34,578 nucleotides of DNA from Fredinandcohnia quinoae (GTDB lineage: Bacteria; Bacillota; Bacilli; Bacillales; Bacillaceae_L), in the NCBI RefSeq assembly GCF_022427965.1, contig NZ_JAKTTI010000042.1, positions 1-34,578 of the forward strand, given 5' to 3'. Positions 17,982 to 26,475 of this stretch are shown piece by piece (the first letter of the stretch is position 1; each line of letters begins with the position of its first letter). The notes beneath the pieces are model-generated. The model was not told the origin of the DNA, searched no databases, and saw only the letters and a list, made by a program, of their open reading frames with translations. The translations under genes and the position numbers were made by a program.

Positions 17982-18557
17982 TGAAGCTCTTTTAAGAATT
18001 TGCATATTAGGGTGATGCTACTGTGCAAACAAAAAAAGGACTACACAATTTTGATCTGAACCTCAAAAATTAGACACAGGATTTAGGTAGCTACTTTGGT
18101 GTGAGTTCGGTATTGCACCGAACTCATGCCTCTCTACTATTTTCATGTTCTTGCATATTAAAAAAAGAATATGTTAGGGGCTTTTTATATGGATTGAAAA
18201 GAGATCATATAGAATTATGCCTAATATCAACTATCATATTAATATCGAGGATATAGGAAAATACAAATAATGAATTTTTTATCAAAGCCTTCGCACATCA
18301 AGGTGTAAGGCTTGTCTTTTTAGTTTCACTAATTGGTATAATTATAAATGGAACACCAGTTAGGTTTAGTAGTGTCCTTTTAATGGATTTTATTCTTCAG
18401 CAAATAAAAAACCATCCTCTCATAAATTCTTACGAGAAAGATAGCTTTTCTCTATGGCATAGAGTTTTAGTTTTAGTTTTAGTTGATTCTGAAGCTACCC
18501 ATTATGGAGTTGTCGACCTGGAACAGAACTCTTGTTAGCTGTCCAGAAAATTCGTAT
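17982..18557. other. Non-coding stretch with remnants
   Basis: No intact gene. It contains the IS3 remnant (18055-18127), a hairpin with AAGCCTT and AAGGCTT arms at 18285-18313 followed by GTCTTTTTAG that may terminate plus-strand transcripts, fourfold GTTTTA near 18463-18485, and a frame open from 18257 to 18537 without a start codon. Confidence 0.5.
18055..18127 (-). mobile_element. IS3-family end, remnant
   Basis: The minus strand reads MSSVQYRTHTKVAT and a stop at 18085-18083, which is the usual end of the IS3-family OrfB transposase (GMSPVQYRTH). It is followed by GTGTCTAATTTTTGAGGTTC, which resembles the terminal inverted repeat of IS150-like members. The catalytic DDE domain, orfA and the other end are missing, so this is a scar. 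Confidence 0.65.
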
Positions 18558-19238
18558 TTAATCTACATCCTTTATAGTTAATTCTTGTTCTGGTGTAAAA
18601 CTAACATACTCATAATTTTCTTCACCATTGATGATGCTAAGATACCCTACTTCTGCTAAATAATAATCGATGGACTCACTATTCAATTGCTTCTGTATTT
18701 CCTGGCTCTGTTGTAGCATTTGCTCCTTTGTCAAATCGCCTTTTTCAATTTCCAACATAATGAGAATGGGCTTTGGTGTTTTCAGTTGTGGCGTCCATTC
18801 CTCGGCATCGTTATTGTATACCTCCACATCGGTAGCCACTGAATTGACTTGCGGCACTTTTTCCTGGAGGAGTGCCAGAATATATTGCTGTGCCTCTACG
18901 TTTAGCTTTTTGGATGCCTCTTTGTCTATGTTGGATTCGTGGATCGTATCACTATAAACTTCATACGGTTCGAGAGCGGAGACATAAAACCTATAAGTGG
19001 TTTCAACTGATGGATCCTTTTTCATTACTTTAAAATGAAAAGTGCCATCGGTCCATCCATACCCTACCGACCGCTTGATCTTGTAGTCCATGTCCGGATA
19101 AGTTTGTTCTAAAAACTCTTCCAGGCTCTCCTTTGCTTTGTTTTTGTCTATTGGATTTCCATTCAGTTGCATATAGGAAAACAGAACGAAAACAATTAAT
19201 AAAATAGCAATCACACTGTATATTATTTTCTTTTTCAT
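18558..19238 (-). CDS. YfjL-like membrane-anchored protein
   Basis: 226 residues: a basic start MKKK, one transmembrane helix (about 5-23), then a soluble extracytoplasmic part, with NKAKESLEEFLEQTYPDMDYKI and later YYLAEVGYLSIINGEENYEYV. I associate this with the YfjL-like families of Bacillus, of unknown function. It ends the sigma / anti-sigma operon, two bases behind the anti-sigma gene, so it probably belongs to the same regulon as target or modulator. Ribosome binding site GAGAGGAAAATT. Confidence 0.6.
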   Translation of the reverse strand: MKKKIIYSVIAILLIVFVLFSYMQLNGNPIDKNKAKESLEEFLEQTYPDMDYKIKRSVGYGWTDGTFHFKVMKKDPSVETTYRFYVSALEPYEVYSDTIHESNIDKEASKKLNVEAQQYILALLQEKVPQVNSVATDVEVYNNDAEEWTPQLKTPKPILIMLEIEKGDLTKEQMLQQSQEIQKQLNSESIDYYLAEVGYLSIINGEENYEYVSFTPEQELTIKDVD

Positions 19239-19240
19239 AA

Positions 19241-19789
19241 TTAATTTTCCTCTCTTATTTTAAGGATGCAAAAGCCGATGACGATTCCGATAAAAGTAAA
19301 CAGCAGGTGAATGATTAAGGTCGTCAGTACTAGTTGAAAAGCTTCCACGAAACTTTCAGCATAAAATTCGCCGAACCAATCCGTCATATATAACAGGCAA
19401 TTCCATATGAAATTTGGTATGCCCGCAAGCAGGACGGCAACGAGTACCGATCGGTAAAACAGATACGTAACCGCACCTAAAATGGCATAGGTCAGGATAA
19501 AGCCACTATTGTCATTCATAATGGTCGTGCTCATCGCTACTATAAAGGCAATTGCTACAAAGAAAATCTGTATTGTCGTCAATTTCACGGTTATATCCCG
19601 AATCATTTTTTTAGAAGCACCGCCTGGTTTTACTTTTGAGGGCAGCGGAATTTGTGATTGTTCCACGATGTGGCGGCATTCCAGGCAGCTCTGCAAATGC
19701 TCATCAACAAATCGTTTTGTTTCTGGCTGTAATAACTCCTCTTCATATAACGGTAATAGATCTTGCGTAATGGTACAATTTTTATTCAT
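19241..19789 (-). CDS. Zinc-finger anti-sigma factor
   Basis: Membrane anti-sigma factor of the ZAS (zf-HC2) type. The N-terminal domain has C5 and then H31-x3-C35-x2-C38 in DEHLQSCLECRH, the usual zinc ligands, followed by at least four hydrophobic segments between about residue 70 and 175. 182 residues. It overlaps the sigma gene by four bases (ATGA), so both are made in a fixed ratio. A membrane signal should release the sigma factor; the signal is unknown. Confidence 0.85.
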   Translation of the reverse strand: MNKNCTITQDLLPLYEEELLQPETKRFVDEHLQSCLECRHIVEQSQIPLPSKVKPGGASKKMIRDITVKLTTIQIFFVAIAFIVAMSTTIMNDNSGFILTYAILGAVTYLFYRSVLVAVLLAGIPNFIWNCLLYMTDWFGEFYAESFVEAFQLVLTTLIIHLLFTFIGIVIGFCILKIREEN

Positions 19790-20280
19790 ATAGTCAACTC
19801 CATTTCCTTTTGAATTTTCAATTTTAAACGGTGAAAGGTCACACGTGTATAGGTTTCAGATTTACCTAGCAGCTCTGCAATTTCCATAAAGCTTAGCTCC
19901 CCGTAAATACGTAAAAGCACTAATTCTCTTGCATAATCATCCAATTTTGAAATATGATGCAAAAGCTTTCTCGTATCCTCGTGAATTTCTGCTAATTCCT
20001 CGATTGAGCGAATGTCAGCTTCCGGAATCGTAGCGAGTTTTTGGATCAAGCTTTGCTGATATTTACTTTTGCGGTAATATTTTTTTAATATGTTATTCGC
20101 AATTGCGAATATCCACGTCGACAAGGTAGATTGACCATTAAAAGATGCAATGCTTTTACACGCCTCATAAAAGGTATCATGACAGAGATCTTGAGCAGTC
20201 TCCCGATTCGCAGTCTTGGCATAAAAAAAGGCATATATTTTTGGGTGTATCTCCTCGTATTCTTTTTCAAGCGTATTCAT
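19786..20280 (-). CDS. ECF RNA polymerase sigma factor
   Basis: Small sigma-70 family factor with region 2 (ANRETAQDLCHDTFYEACKSI, STWIFAIANNILKKYYRK) and region 4 (LDDYARELVLLRIYGELSFMEIAELLGKSETYTRVTFHRLK). The ATG at 20280 follows GAAGG with five bases spacing; the frame is open to 20298 but that start lies upstream of the site. 164 residues. Promoter copies lie 30-60 and 140-170 bases upstream; likely autoregulated. The ECF subgroup cannot be told without alignment. Confidence 0.9.
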   Translation of the reverse strand: MNTLEKEYEEIHPKIYAFFYAKTANRETAQDLCHDTFYEACKSIASFNGQSTLSTWIFAIANNILKKYYRKSKYQQSLIQKLATIPEADIRSIEELAEIHEDTRKLLHHISKLDDYARELVLLRIYGELSFMEIAELLGKSETYTRVTFHRLKLKIQKEMELTI

Positions 20281-20283
20281 GAC

Positions 20284-20485
20284 GACCTTCTCTCTCACTG
20301 TTCTTAGTATTAATACCGCATCTACACATTTCGTTACAATTTTTCCAAAAAAATTTTAATCCATACCATATTTTTTAATCTACTTTGTTGATGACCTTCT
20401 CTCTCATACTGTTCCTAATATTAATACCGCGCCTACTCATTTCGTTACAAACTTCTTAAAAAAATATTAATCCATACCAAATTTT
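20284..20485 (-). repeat. Tandem duplication of the sigma-operon promoter region
   Basis: About 93 bp at 20284-20376 recur at 20393-20485 with about 80 percent identity, offset 109-110 bp. Both copies keep, on the minus strand, TGTAACG (20338-20332 and 20449-20443), 13 bases, and CGGTATT (20318-20312 and 20429-20423), which resembles an ECF promoter (AAC in -35, CG in -10), as well as the GAGAGAAGGTC ribosome binding site. The distal copy has lost the ATG. Everything outside the copies in 20386-20392 and 20486-20600 looks non-coding. Confidence 0.8.
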
Positions 20486-20639
20486 GGAATCACTCTTTAT
20501 ATTGTAGCCATCCAATTAAAGATAGCTCTAAACGATTAGAAACACATCGCAAAAAATTCCTGTAGTTGAAGGTATTAAAAGGGGGTAGAACAATAAGGGT
20601 TAATCTATGAGGGGGAAAAGACATATGAAATGAAGAAAT

Positions 20640-20759
20640 ATGAACTATATAGATATAGCATCATATTTTTACTGGTTGGGTGTTTTAATATTGGGAATTT
20701 TCATTTTCAAAGAAGATACAAAAAAGCATACGAATTATAATGGAGGCCTTCCATTATAA
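20640..20759 (+). CDS. Possible 39-residue membrane peptide
   Basis: A short frame starting MNYIDIASYFYW, with one hydrophobic helix (about 9-23) and a charged tail KEDTKKHTNY. The amino-acid pattern looks like a small membrane protein, but the ribosome binding site is poor, the stop falls in the 3' arm of the palindrome, and an overlapping frame at 20630-20740 is also hydrophobic. Doubtful. Confidence 0.25.
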   Translation: MNYIDIASYFYWLGVLILGIFIFKEDTKKHTNYNGGLPL

Positions 20760-20765
20760 TTCGTA
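20729..20765. repeat. Perfect 16-bp inverted repeat
   Basis: TACGAATTATAATGGA at 20729-20744 and its exact reverse complement at 20750-20765, separated by GGCCT. No T-run follows on either strand, so it is not a classical terminator. It could be a protein binding site or a relic end of a mobile element. Confidence 0.75.
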
Positions 20766-21018
20766 GAGATGGAAAATAACGCTCATTTCATGTAATCATC
20801 TAGTAGGATTTAGAGACTTGTTTTTAGACTTCGGCTTATTCACAATTCAATAGGATCGATATAATCATTTAAGGTTGCCTTATAATAGGATTTCCTTAAT
20901 CAGATACTATTTTATTTTTTTAAGTTATCCAATTTATTCATTACAACTATTACTATATACCTAATAGGATTATTCCTTAATTCTTTGAACTTACCAAATT
21001 GGATTTCTACTCCTCTCC

Positions 21019-21407
21019 TCACACCACAGGTTTGATGACCAGTTCACTTATATCGGTGTTTTCTGGCTGTTCAAGCTCATAGACGATAGCACGGGCAATG
21101 GCAGCTGCTGACAGGGCGGTACGTCGATATTCCTTCATGATTTCCCTCGCCTCATTGTCTGTAATGCTCTCGGCTAGTTCTGATTGGGTTACACCTGGCT
21201 ATGAGGGTCACACGGATGCCTTGCCCTGCATTCTCATGACGTAATCCCGCACGGCATATTTTGTCCCGCAGTAGACAACTGCTGTCGGGGTAACTTCGTA
21301 GGCGCCGATGGATGCGATGTTAATGAAATGTCCGAAACCTTGTTTTTCATAACGGGAAGACCCGCAGCAATTCCATGGAGTACGCCGCGAATAAGTATAG
21401 ACATCAT
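21019..21407 (-). pseudogene. Short-chain dehydrogenase, broken C-terminal part
   Basis: On the minus strand pieces of an NAD(P)-dependent SDR appear in changing frames: IRGVLHGIAAGLPVM, then FGHFINIASIGAYEVTPTAVVYCGTKYAVR (the catalytic S, Y and K of the YxxxK motif), then after an in-frame stop PGVTQSELAESITDNEAREIMKEYRR to a stop at 21021-21019. The N-terminal half with the TGxxxGxG cofactor motif is missing, and a short deletion lies behind KYAVR. Two or more frameshifts make it non-functional. It abuts the Atu4866-like gene. Confidence 0.8.
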
Positions 21408-21679
21408 TTCTTGATCCCTTCCCTAAGTTCTTCCTGATAGAGCACCATGCCTGCATGGTACAGCACCCCATCGATAAAATCACCATCAGCAGTAAAACCT
21501 GTATCATCGACATATTCGATATGATTGCCTTTGATCGTATATCTACCTTGATAGGCGTTTTTGCGATCACCGCGGGCTTCGTCATATCGTCCGCTCGGAA
21601 GCAACTCGTGCCGAATATAGTTGTCTGCAGTAACCCACATGCCTACATACGGATGGGAATTAGCGTGTTCTTTCTTCAT
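21404..21679 (-). CDS. Atu4866-like small protein
   Basis: 91 residues: GMWVTADNYIRHELLPSGRY, DEARGDRKNAYQGRY, GNHIEYVDDTGFTADGDF, and a C-terminal GVLYHAGMVLY. The pattern is that of the Agrobacterium Atu4866 family, a small beta-rich protein often found next to SDR oxidoreductases and AraC regulators, as here. The ATG at 21679 has AAAGGAGATGG upstream; the frame is open to 21742. Function unknown. It is divergent from the AraC gene and ends on the broken SDR gene. Confidence 0.75.
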   Translation of the reverse strand: MKKEHANSHPYVGMWVTADNYIRHELLPSGRYDEARGDRKNAYQGRYTIKGNHIEYVDDTGFTADGDFIDGVLYHAGMVLYQEELREGIKK

Positions 21680-21937
21680 TTCTCCATCTCCTTTCACATT
21701 TAAACCTCCAACCTCGGTAGGATGGTAAATAGGGTGAACCAAAGATCCACTAACAGAAATATAATCAATTTCTTAATCCTCCAATTGTAGTGTGTGACCA
21801 TAAAATCATTATGAGTGGTTGAGGACAGAAGGGGGTAGCCGGAAAATACACAATTATTGCCTAATCCTCCAAAAAAGGATAGTATAGAGAGTAAAAGAAG
21901 GGTGAACCATTTATTGGAAAGTTCGGAGGGGTTGGTC

Positions 21938-22840
21938 ATGAATCGAATCAAGGAATTAGTAGAGTTACTGGAGAGGAATGTAACAATGGATGGAACGCAT
22001 GAGACGTCTATACCTGGCTTGCGGCTTGTCCGTGCTTCCCGGATATCTGAACCAGTGTACTCTGTTTACGAACCATCCCTTTGTGTCGTGGCCCAGGGCT
22101 CAAAAGTGGTTATGCTCGGGGAAGAAAGTTATAAATACAATTCGGCCAGTTATTTGACTGCTTCCGTTCATTTGCCGATCACAGGGCAGGTCGTAGAGGC
22201 TTCGCCGGAAATTCCTTATTTATGTGTAAATCTGCAGCTTGATATGAACCAGATTTTCGAAGTCATTCAATCGTCGAATCAAGTCATTCCTAGCAACCCT
22301 CCAGGCCGCGGTCTGGTAATTAGCCGGGTAAAAGACTCGCTCCTTGACACGGTATTGCGGCTTATCAGGCTCCTGGAAACTCCACAGGATATACCAGTCC
22401 TTGCCTCCAGTGTCAAGCGTGAGATCGCTTACCGTATTCTGCAGAATGATAAGAATGATTCCATGAAGCATTTTGCACTTGTAGGCAGTCAGGGTCAGAG
22501 GATTGCAAAGGTGATTGGAGTGTTGAACCGGGAATTCGCACAGCCCTTAAAGGTGGACGAATTGGCGAAAGAAGCCAGAATGAGCTCGTCATCCTTTTAC
22601 AATCATTTCAAGGAAGTAACAGGCATGAGTCCCATCCAGTACCAGAAACAGCTCCGCCTGCAGGAAGCACGGCGATTGCTTTTAACGGAAAACATGGAAG
22701 CGGCTGAGGCAGCATTCCAGGTGGGGTATGAAAGTCCATCGCATTTCAGTCGGGAATACACCCGAAGGTTCGGCCTGTCCCCAATCAAAGATATACGGCG
22801 TATAAGAGAAACTGTTCATAAATATACCTACTATAATTGA
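21938..22840 (+). CDS. AraC family transcriptional regulator
   Basis: 300 residues with an N-terminal AraC_N domain (about 20-170: SIPGLRLVRASRISEPVYSV, PSLCVVAQGSK, YLTASVHLPITG) and two C-terminal helix-turn-helix units (about 205-295), ending in the AraC signature GYESPSHFSREYTRRFGLSP. The ATG at 21938 has GGAGGGG seven bases upstream; the open frame upstream is not used. It is divergent from the Atu4866-like gene and probably controls it and the once adjoining dehydrogenase. The base composition looks richer in G+C than the flanks. Confidence 0.9.
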   Translation: MNRIKELVELLERNVTMDGTHETSIPGLRLVRASRISEPVYSVYEPSLCVVAQGSKVVMLGEESYKYNSASYLTASVHLPITGQVVEASPEIPYLCVNLQLDMNQIFEVIQSSNQVIPSNPPGRGLVISRVKDSLLDTVLRLIRLLETPQDIPVLASSVKREIAYRILQNDKNDSMKHFALVGSQGQRIAKVIGVLNREFAQPLKVDELAKEARMSSSSFYNHFKEVTGMSPIQYQKQLRLQEARRLLLTENMEAAEAAFQVGYESPSHFSREYTRRFGLSPIKDIRRIRETVHKYTYYN

Positions 22841-22872
22841 TTAAATTATTAAAGAAACTAAACCTATTTGAC

Positions 22873-22983
22873 TTAAAAAATATTGAATGGATGAAGGTTA
22901 TCCGAAAATAATAAGTGAAATGCTTCACAAGTTCCACTGCTTGCACCTGTAATTACAACTATTAATGTAGCACCATACTTCAT
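22873..22983 (-). pseudogene. Short-chain dehydrogenase, N-terminal fragment
   Basis: A 36-residue minus-strand frame reads MKYGATLIVVITGASSGTCEA, the start of an SDR with its TGxxxGxG cofactor loop (the last G replaced by C), then unrelated residues to a stop. There is no ribosome binding site. It may be the missing front of the SDR remnant 1.5 kb away or a second decayed gene. Confidence 0.5.
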
Positions 22984-23079
22984 TGTAATTTTTTTGTAAC
23001 TATTTATTTAAAAATAGACTTTATAATGAAGACAGTCCATTTTATTTAAAGGAAAAGTTCATGAATGGGAGCATACAGG

Positions 23080-24327
23080 ATGAATAATAAATGGAAACGT
23101 AAGCTCGGGATATACCTTTCACTAGGCATTTTTTTATCTGGTTGTAATGTAGCTGAATCTCCCAATAATCTGATTAAAGCGCCTCAACTTGAGGATGGAC
23201 AAAAATGGAAGTTGTATGAAACTCTGAAGCAGCTGGTACCGCCTGGAATGGAATATGTAACACCCAAAGGAGCGGTGGTCAAACAGTCAATCTTCATGGA
23301 TGACGTCGATAACGATGGAAAACTAGAAGCCTTTGTTGTATACAAACAGCCGAAAGAGAATGGGAACCTCCATTTACTTGTCCTGAAGGAAAACAAGGAG
23401 AGTTGGTTGCAAGTGGCTCTTCTTGAAACGGAGTATCAAATCCTTGATTACTTCAATATGCATAATTTAGATAACGAGGGGGGCATGGAAATTGTCATCG
23501 GTTTAGGTACTTCTGATTTCGAACCGGAACGCCAGCTTTTTATTTATCAGTATGGCCAAGACGGACTTGGGTTGCGAGTCAACAGGGCTTATCACTTACT
23601 GGACTTTGCTGATTATGATGAAGATCAAAAAACGGACGTGCTGCTAGTGGAGGGAAAAAGACGGGAATCCTTTACGGCTGGGCTGTTCCATTATAAAGAG
23701 GGAAAACTAGTGCGGCAGTCGTCTGTTGATTTGGATGCGTATGCCTTTCATGAGCATATGACCAGTGGCACTTTACGAGACGGTCAGAAGGCACTGTTTA
23801 TTGACAGTAAGATTGGCGTTCATGCGATGATTACAGAAATCGTGGCATATGACCAGGGGAACCTTGTAAGTGTTGACATGAATCAGGACATCAAGGAGTA
23901 CCTTCTTTACAGCCAGGACATTAATAAGGATGGTATTACAGAAGTGGGGGGAATGTACGTTCCAAAGGGATGGGAAGATGCCCCTTTCGAGGATATTCCA
24001 TTTATTGAGTTTTATTCGTCGCACTCCATAAGCGGAAAGGCTGAAAAAGTCACCGAGAGATATACCGACCGGGAGCATGGGTTTTATATCGAAATCCCTG
24101 TCGAGTGGCAGTGTAAGGTGACTCCTAAAAAGGTCAAAAATGGTATCCAGTTACTTTCCATCCCTGGAGAGGTGCCTATTTTTGAGATAAGATGGACAAA
24201 CAAAGACTCTTCTGAAGTGGCCAAGTATGTTTTAAAGAAGTCGCAGGATACCATTTTTTATTCCAACCGAGATGAATATCAAACATTTCCTTTTAAGCAG
24301 TTTCATTTACTAGAAGATGATTTTTAA
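23080..24327 (+). CDS. Lipoprotein with calcium-loop-like repeats, linked to a two-component system
   Basis: 415 residues. A basic start and hydrophobic h-region end in the lipobox FLSGC with C22, so it should be a membrane lipoprotein. The body holds three acidic loops of the FG-GAP/VCBS type (DDVDNDGKLEAFVVY, DYDEDQKTDVLLV, DINKDGITEVGG), suggesting a beta-propeller-like fold that may bind calcium; the last 90 residues (GFYIEIPVEW onward) look like a separate PsbP-like domain. The ATG at 23080 has GGGAG eight bases before it; an in-frame ATG at 23065 is possible. It directly precedes an RR-HK pair (12 bases to the RR start), so it may be a sensor partner or target. Confidence 0.8.
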   Translation: MNNKWKRKLGIYLSLGIFLSGCNVAESPNNLIKAPQLEDGQKWKLYETLKQLVPPGMEYVTPKGAVVKQSIFMDDVDNDGKLEAFVVYKQPKENGNLHLLVLKENKESWLQVALLETEYQILDYFNMHNLDNEGGMEIVIGLGTSDFEPERQLFIYQYGQDGLGLRVNRAYHLLDFADYDEDQKTDVLLVEGKRRESFTAGLFHYKEGKLVRQSSVDLDAYAFHEHMTSGTLRDGQKALFIDSKIGVHAMITEIVAYDQGNLVSVDMNQDIKEYLLYSQDINKDGITEVGGMYVPKGWEDAPFEDIPFIEFYSSHSISGKAEKVTERYTDREHGFYIEIPVEWQCKVTPKKVKNGIQLLSIPGEVPIFEIRWTNKDSSEVAKYVLKKSQDTIFYSNRDEYQTFPFKQFHLLEDDF

Positions 24328-24339
24328 GTGGGGAAAAAT

Positions 24340-25029
24340 ATGAAGAAAGTTCTAGTGGTAGAAGACGAATTATCGATACGTAGCTTTGTTTGCTTGAATC
24401 TTAAAAGAAAGGGATATGAAGTCAGGGAAGCCGAAACAGGCGAGGATGCATTGCATATATTCCATCAGGAGGCTTTTGACATTGTGCTGTTGGATCTTAT
24501 GCTTCCCGGGCTGGATGGATTTTCAGTATGCCAGGAAATTAGAAAGGTTAATCAGGCAGTCGGCATCATTATGCTGACCGCAAAAACACAGGAAGAGGAT
24601 AAAATAGAAGGCCTGATCATTGGGGCTGATGACTACCTGTTCAAGCCTTTCAGTCTGGCAGAGCTGGAGGCCCGAATGTTTTCACTTTTACGCAGAATCC
24701 AGCATTCCAGCAGTTCGATAGAAAATGCGGTAACGATTCTATCGGGTCCATTTCAATTGGAAACGATAAAGAAGAGATTAATTTGTTCAGGAAAAGAGGT
24801 CCGTCTTACGCCCACGGAATATTCCATTCTTCACTTTTTAATGAATCACCCGAACCAGGTTTACACGAGAGATGAATTGCTAGATGAAGTATGGGGAGAA
24901 AGCTATATCGGTGAATTAAAAGTCGTGGATGTAAATATTCGGCGGATTCGTCAGAAAATCGAAGCTGATCCTTCTACTCCTGTGTATTTATGTACCGATT
25001 GGGGACGGGGCTATTTATGGAAAGAGTAA
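24340..25029 (+). CDS. OmpR-family response regulator
   Basis: Receiver domain with E8-D9-E10, D52 in VLLDLMLPGLDG and the KPFSLAELEAR lysine, then a winged-helix DNA-binding domain (about 130-228) with LTPTEYSILHFLMNHP and DVNIRRIRQKIE, ending WGRGYLW. 229 residues. The ATG at 24340 is preceded by AAGTGGGG; the frame is open to a GTG at 24328. The histidine kinase starts four bases after the stop, so the pair is coupled. Confidence 0.93.
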   Translation: MKKVLVVEDELSIRSFVCLNLKRKGYEVREAETGEDALHIFHQEAFDIVLLDLMLPGLDGFSVCQEIRKVNQAVGIIMLTAKTQEEDKIEGLIIGADDYLFKPFSLAELEARMFSLLRRIQHSSSSIENAVTILSGPFQLETIKKRLICSGKEVRLTPTEYSILHFLMNHPNQVYTRDELLDEVWGESYIGELKVVDVNIRRIRQKIEADPSTPVYLCTDWGRGYLWKE

Positions 25030-25033
25030 GCGA

Positions 25034-26413
25034 ATGAAACGTAAAGTCATTCTATATTTCATGATCATTATTCTTTTAACTTTAAGTTTGGTTATGATGG
25101 TCTTTGGTATTGCCCTGACACGATATTATCACCAGGGGATCGCTCAGGCCTTTCAAAACCATGTTGAAGCGGTCAATCCGATTTGGGAAAGTGGAAACGA
25201 GTTCAATTACACGGCTCTTGAAGACTTTAGTGATCTTGTCATTAAAAGTTACCAATATGATGGGGCTGAACTCGAGCTGCTGAACCGTGATGGCAAGCTT
25301 TTACAATCATCAACAGGCTTTTATGCAGAGCAAATCCGTCCGATTGATAATAATGTCTTTTCCTATAAAGTGGTTTATCAAAAAGAGGAGCTCACATCTG
25401 GAGAGAAAGTGCTGGCTGTCTACATACCGCTGATGAAGGATGGACAGGCAGTTGGAGTGCTTCGATATGCTTCTTCCTTGACCAATGTGCAGGAAACCAT
25501 CAGCCGGCTGATGAAATATGGATTCTCCGCATGTATTGGTGTAACCGCTATTGTTTTTCTTGTCGCTCTTCGTCTTGCAGATTCAATTGTCCGGCCATTT
25601 CATCAGATCATCCGGTTCACCCAGGAAATTTCCAATGGACGGTTCGAGAAAAGAATAGAGGAAACCTTTCCTCATGAACTGGGCAAGATGGCGAGTACGC
25701 TTAATTATATGGCAGCTGAGATCGTCAAAACGGACCAGTTAAAGACGGATTTCATCTCTTCGATTTCGCATGAACTACGGACGCCATTGACCGGAATAAA
25801 GGGCTGGGCAGAAACGATGGAGTCGCCAGAGGGCTTAACTGAGGAGGAAATGAAATTCGGTCTTTATATGATTAATAGTGAATCAGAACGCCTTATGAAA
25901 TTAGTGGAAGACCTATTGGACTTCTCAAGATATGAGTCCAAACGAATTACGCTTGTGCCAGAAATAGTGCAATATGACGAGCTTGTGCAAGAAGTGGCTT
26001 TACAGCTTCAAAAAAAAGCAACTGAAAAAAACGTGCAGATAAAGGTGAAAACTACACCTGTTTTGATCTATGCAGACGTCGACAAGATTAGGCAGGTACT
26101 GCTTAATTTACTGGATAATGCGATTAAGTTTTCTAAAAAAGGCAGTGGTATTCATATAGTTCAGTTTGTGGAAGACGGGATGGCTGTGCTGAAAATCAAG
26201 GATCGAGGAATCGGAATGAAGCAGGAAGACGTCGCACATATCATGGAGTCCTTTTATAAGATTGATGCAAAATCAGTCGGTGCAGGGCTTGGGTTGGCGA
26301 TTGTACGTAGTATTGTTCATCAACATGGAGGAACCATCAATATAAAAAGCGAGTATGGAAGCGGAACAATTATCTTTGTTTACCTGCCCGTGAATAAAAT
26401 GAAAGAAGAATAA
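25034..26413 (+). CDS. Sensor histidine kinase with extracytoplasmic domain
   Basis: 459 residues: helix 5-28, an outside domain of about 130 residues, helix about 162-182, HAMP (about 180-236), HisKA with H246 in SSISHELRTPLTG, N box LLNLLDNAIKFS, DRGIGM and GAGLGLAIV. This is the PhoR/WalK-like arrangement. The outside domain is of modest size and its ligand is unknown; the lipoprotein made upstream could contact it. No clear terminator follows, and the next lipoprotein gene begins 62 bases downstream. Confidence 0.93.
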   Translation: MKRKVILYFMIIILLTLSLVMMVFGIALTRYYHQGIAQAFQNHVEAVNPIWESGNEFNYTALEDFSDLVIKSYQYDGAELELLNRDGKLLQSSTGFYAEQIRPIDNNVFSYKVVYQKEELTSGEKVLAVYIPLMKDGQAVGVLRYASSLTNVQETISRLMKYGFSACIGVTAIVFLVALRLADSIVRPFHQIIRFTQEISNGRFEKRIEETFPHELGKMASTLNYMAAEIVKTDQLKTDFISSISHELRTPLTGIKGWAETMESPEGLTEEEMKFGLYMINSESERLMKLVEDLLDFSRYESKRITLVPEIVQYDELVQEVALQLQKKATEKNVQIKVKTTPVLIYADVDKIRQVLLNLLDNAIKFSKKGSGIHIVQFVEDGMAVLKIKDRGIGMKQEDVAHIMESFYKIDAKSVGAGLGLAIVRSIVHQHGGTINIKSEYGSGTIIFVYLPVNKMKEE

Positions 26414-26475
26414 TCTGCACGAAAACAGAGTCTTATAAATTTAAAGAGAGAATCATAGTAGGAGGCATTTAGGTA

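Larger units (their letters stand above)
20486..21018. other. Non-coding stretch
   Basis: A+T-rich interval between the sigma operon and the SDR remnant. Apart from a doubtful 39-codon frame (20640-20759) and a long palindrome (20729-20765) I see no gene, tRNA or clear promoter. Confidence 0.5.

Noticed and set aside
18257-18537. Open frame of about 93 codons on the plus strand
   Set aside because: No start codon with a ribosome binding site; part is the low-complexity GTTTTA repeat; no family recognised. Perhaps a remnant.
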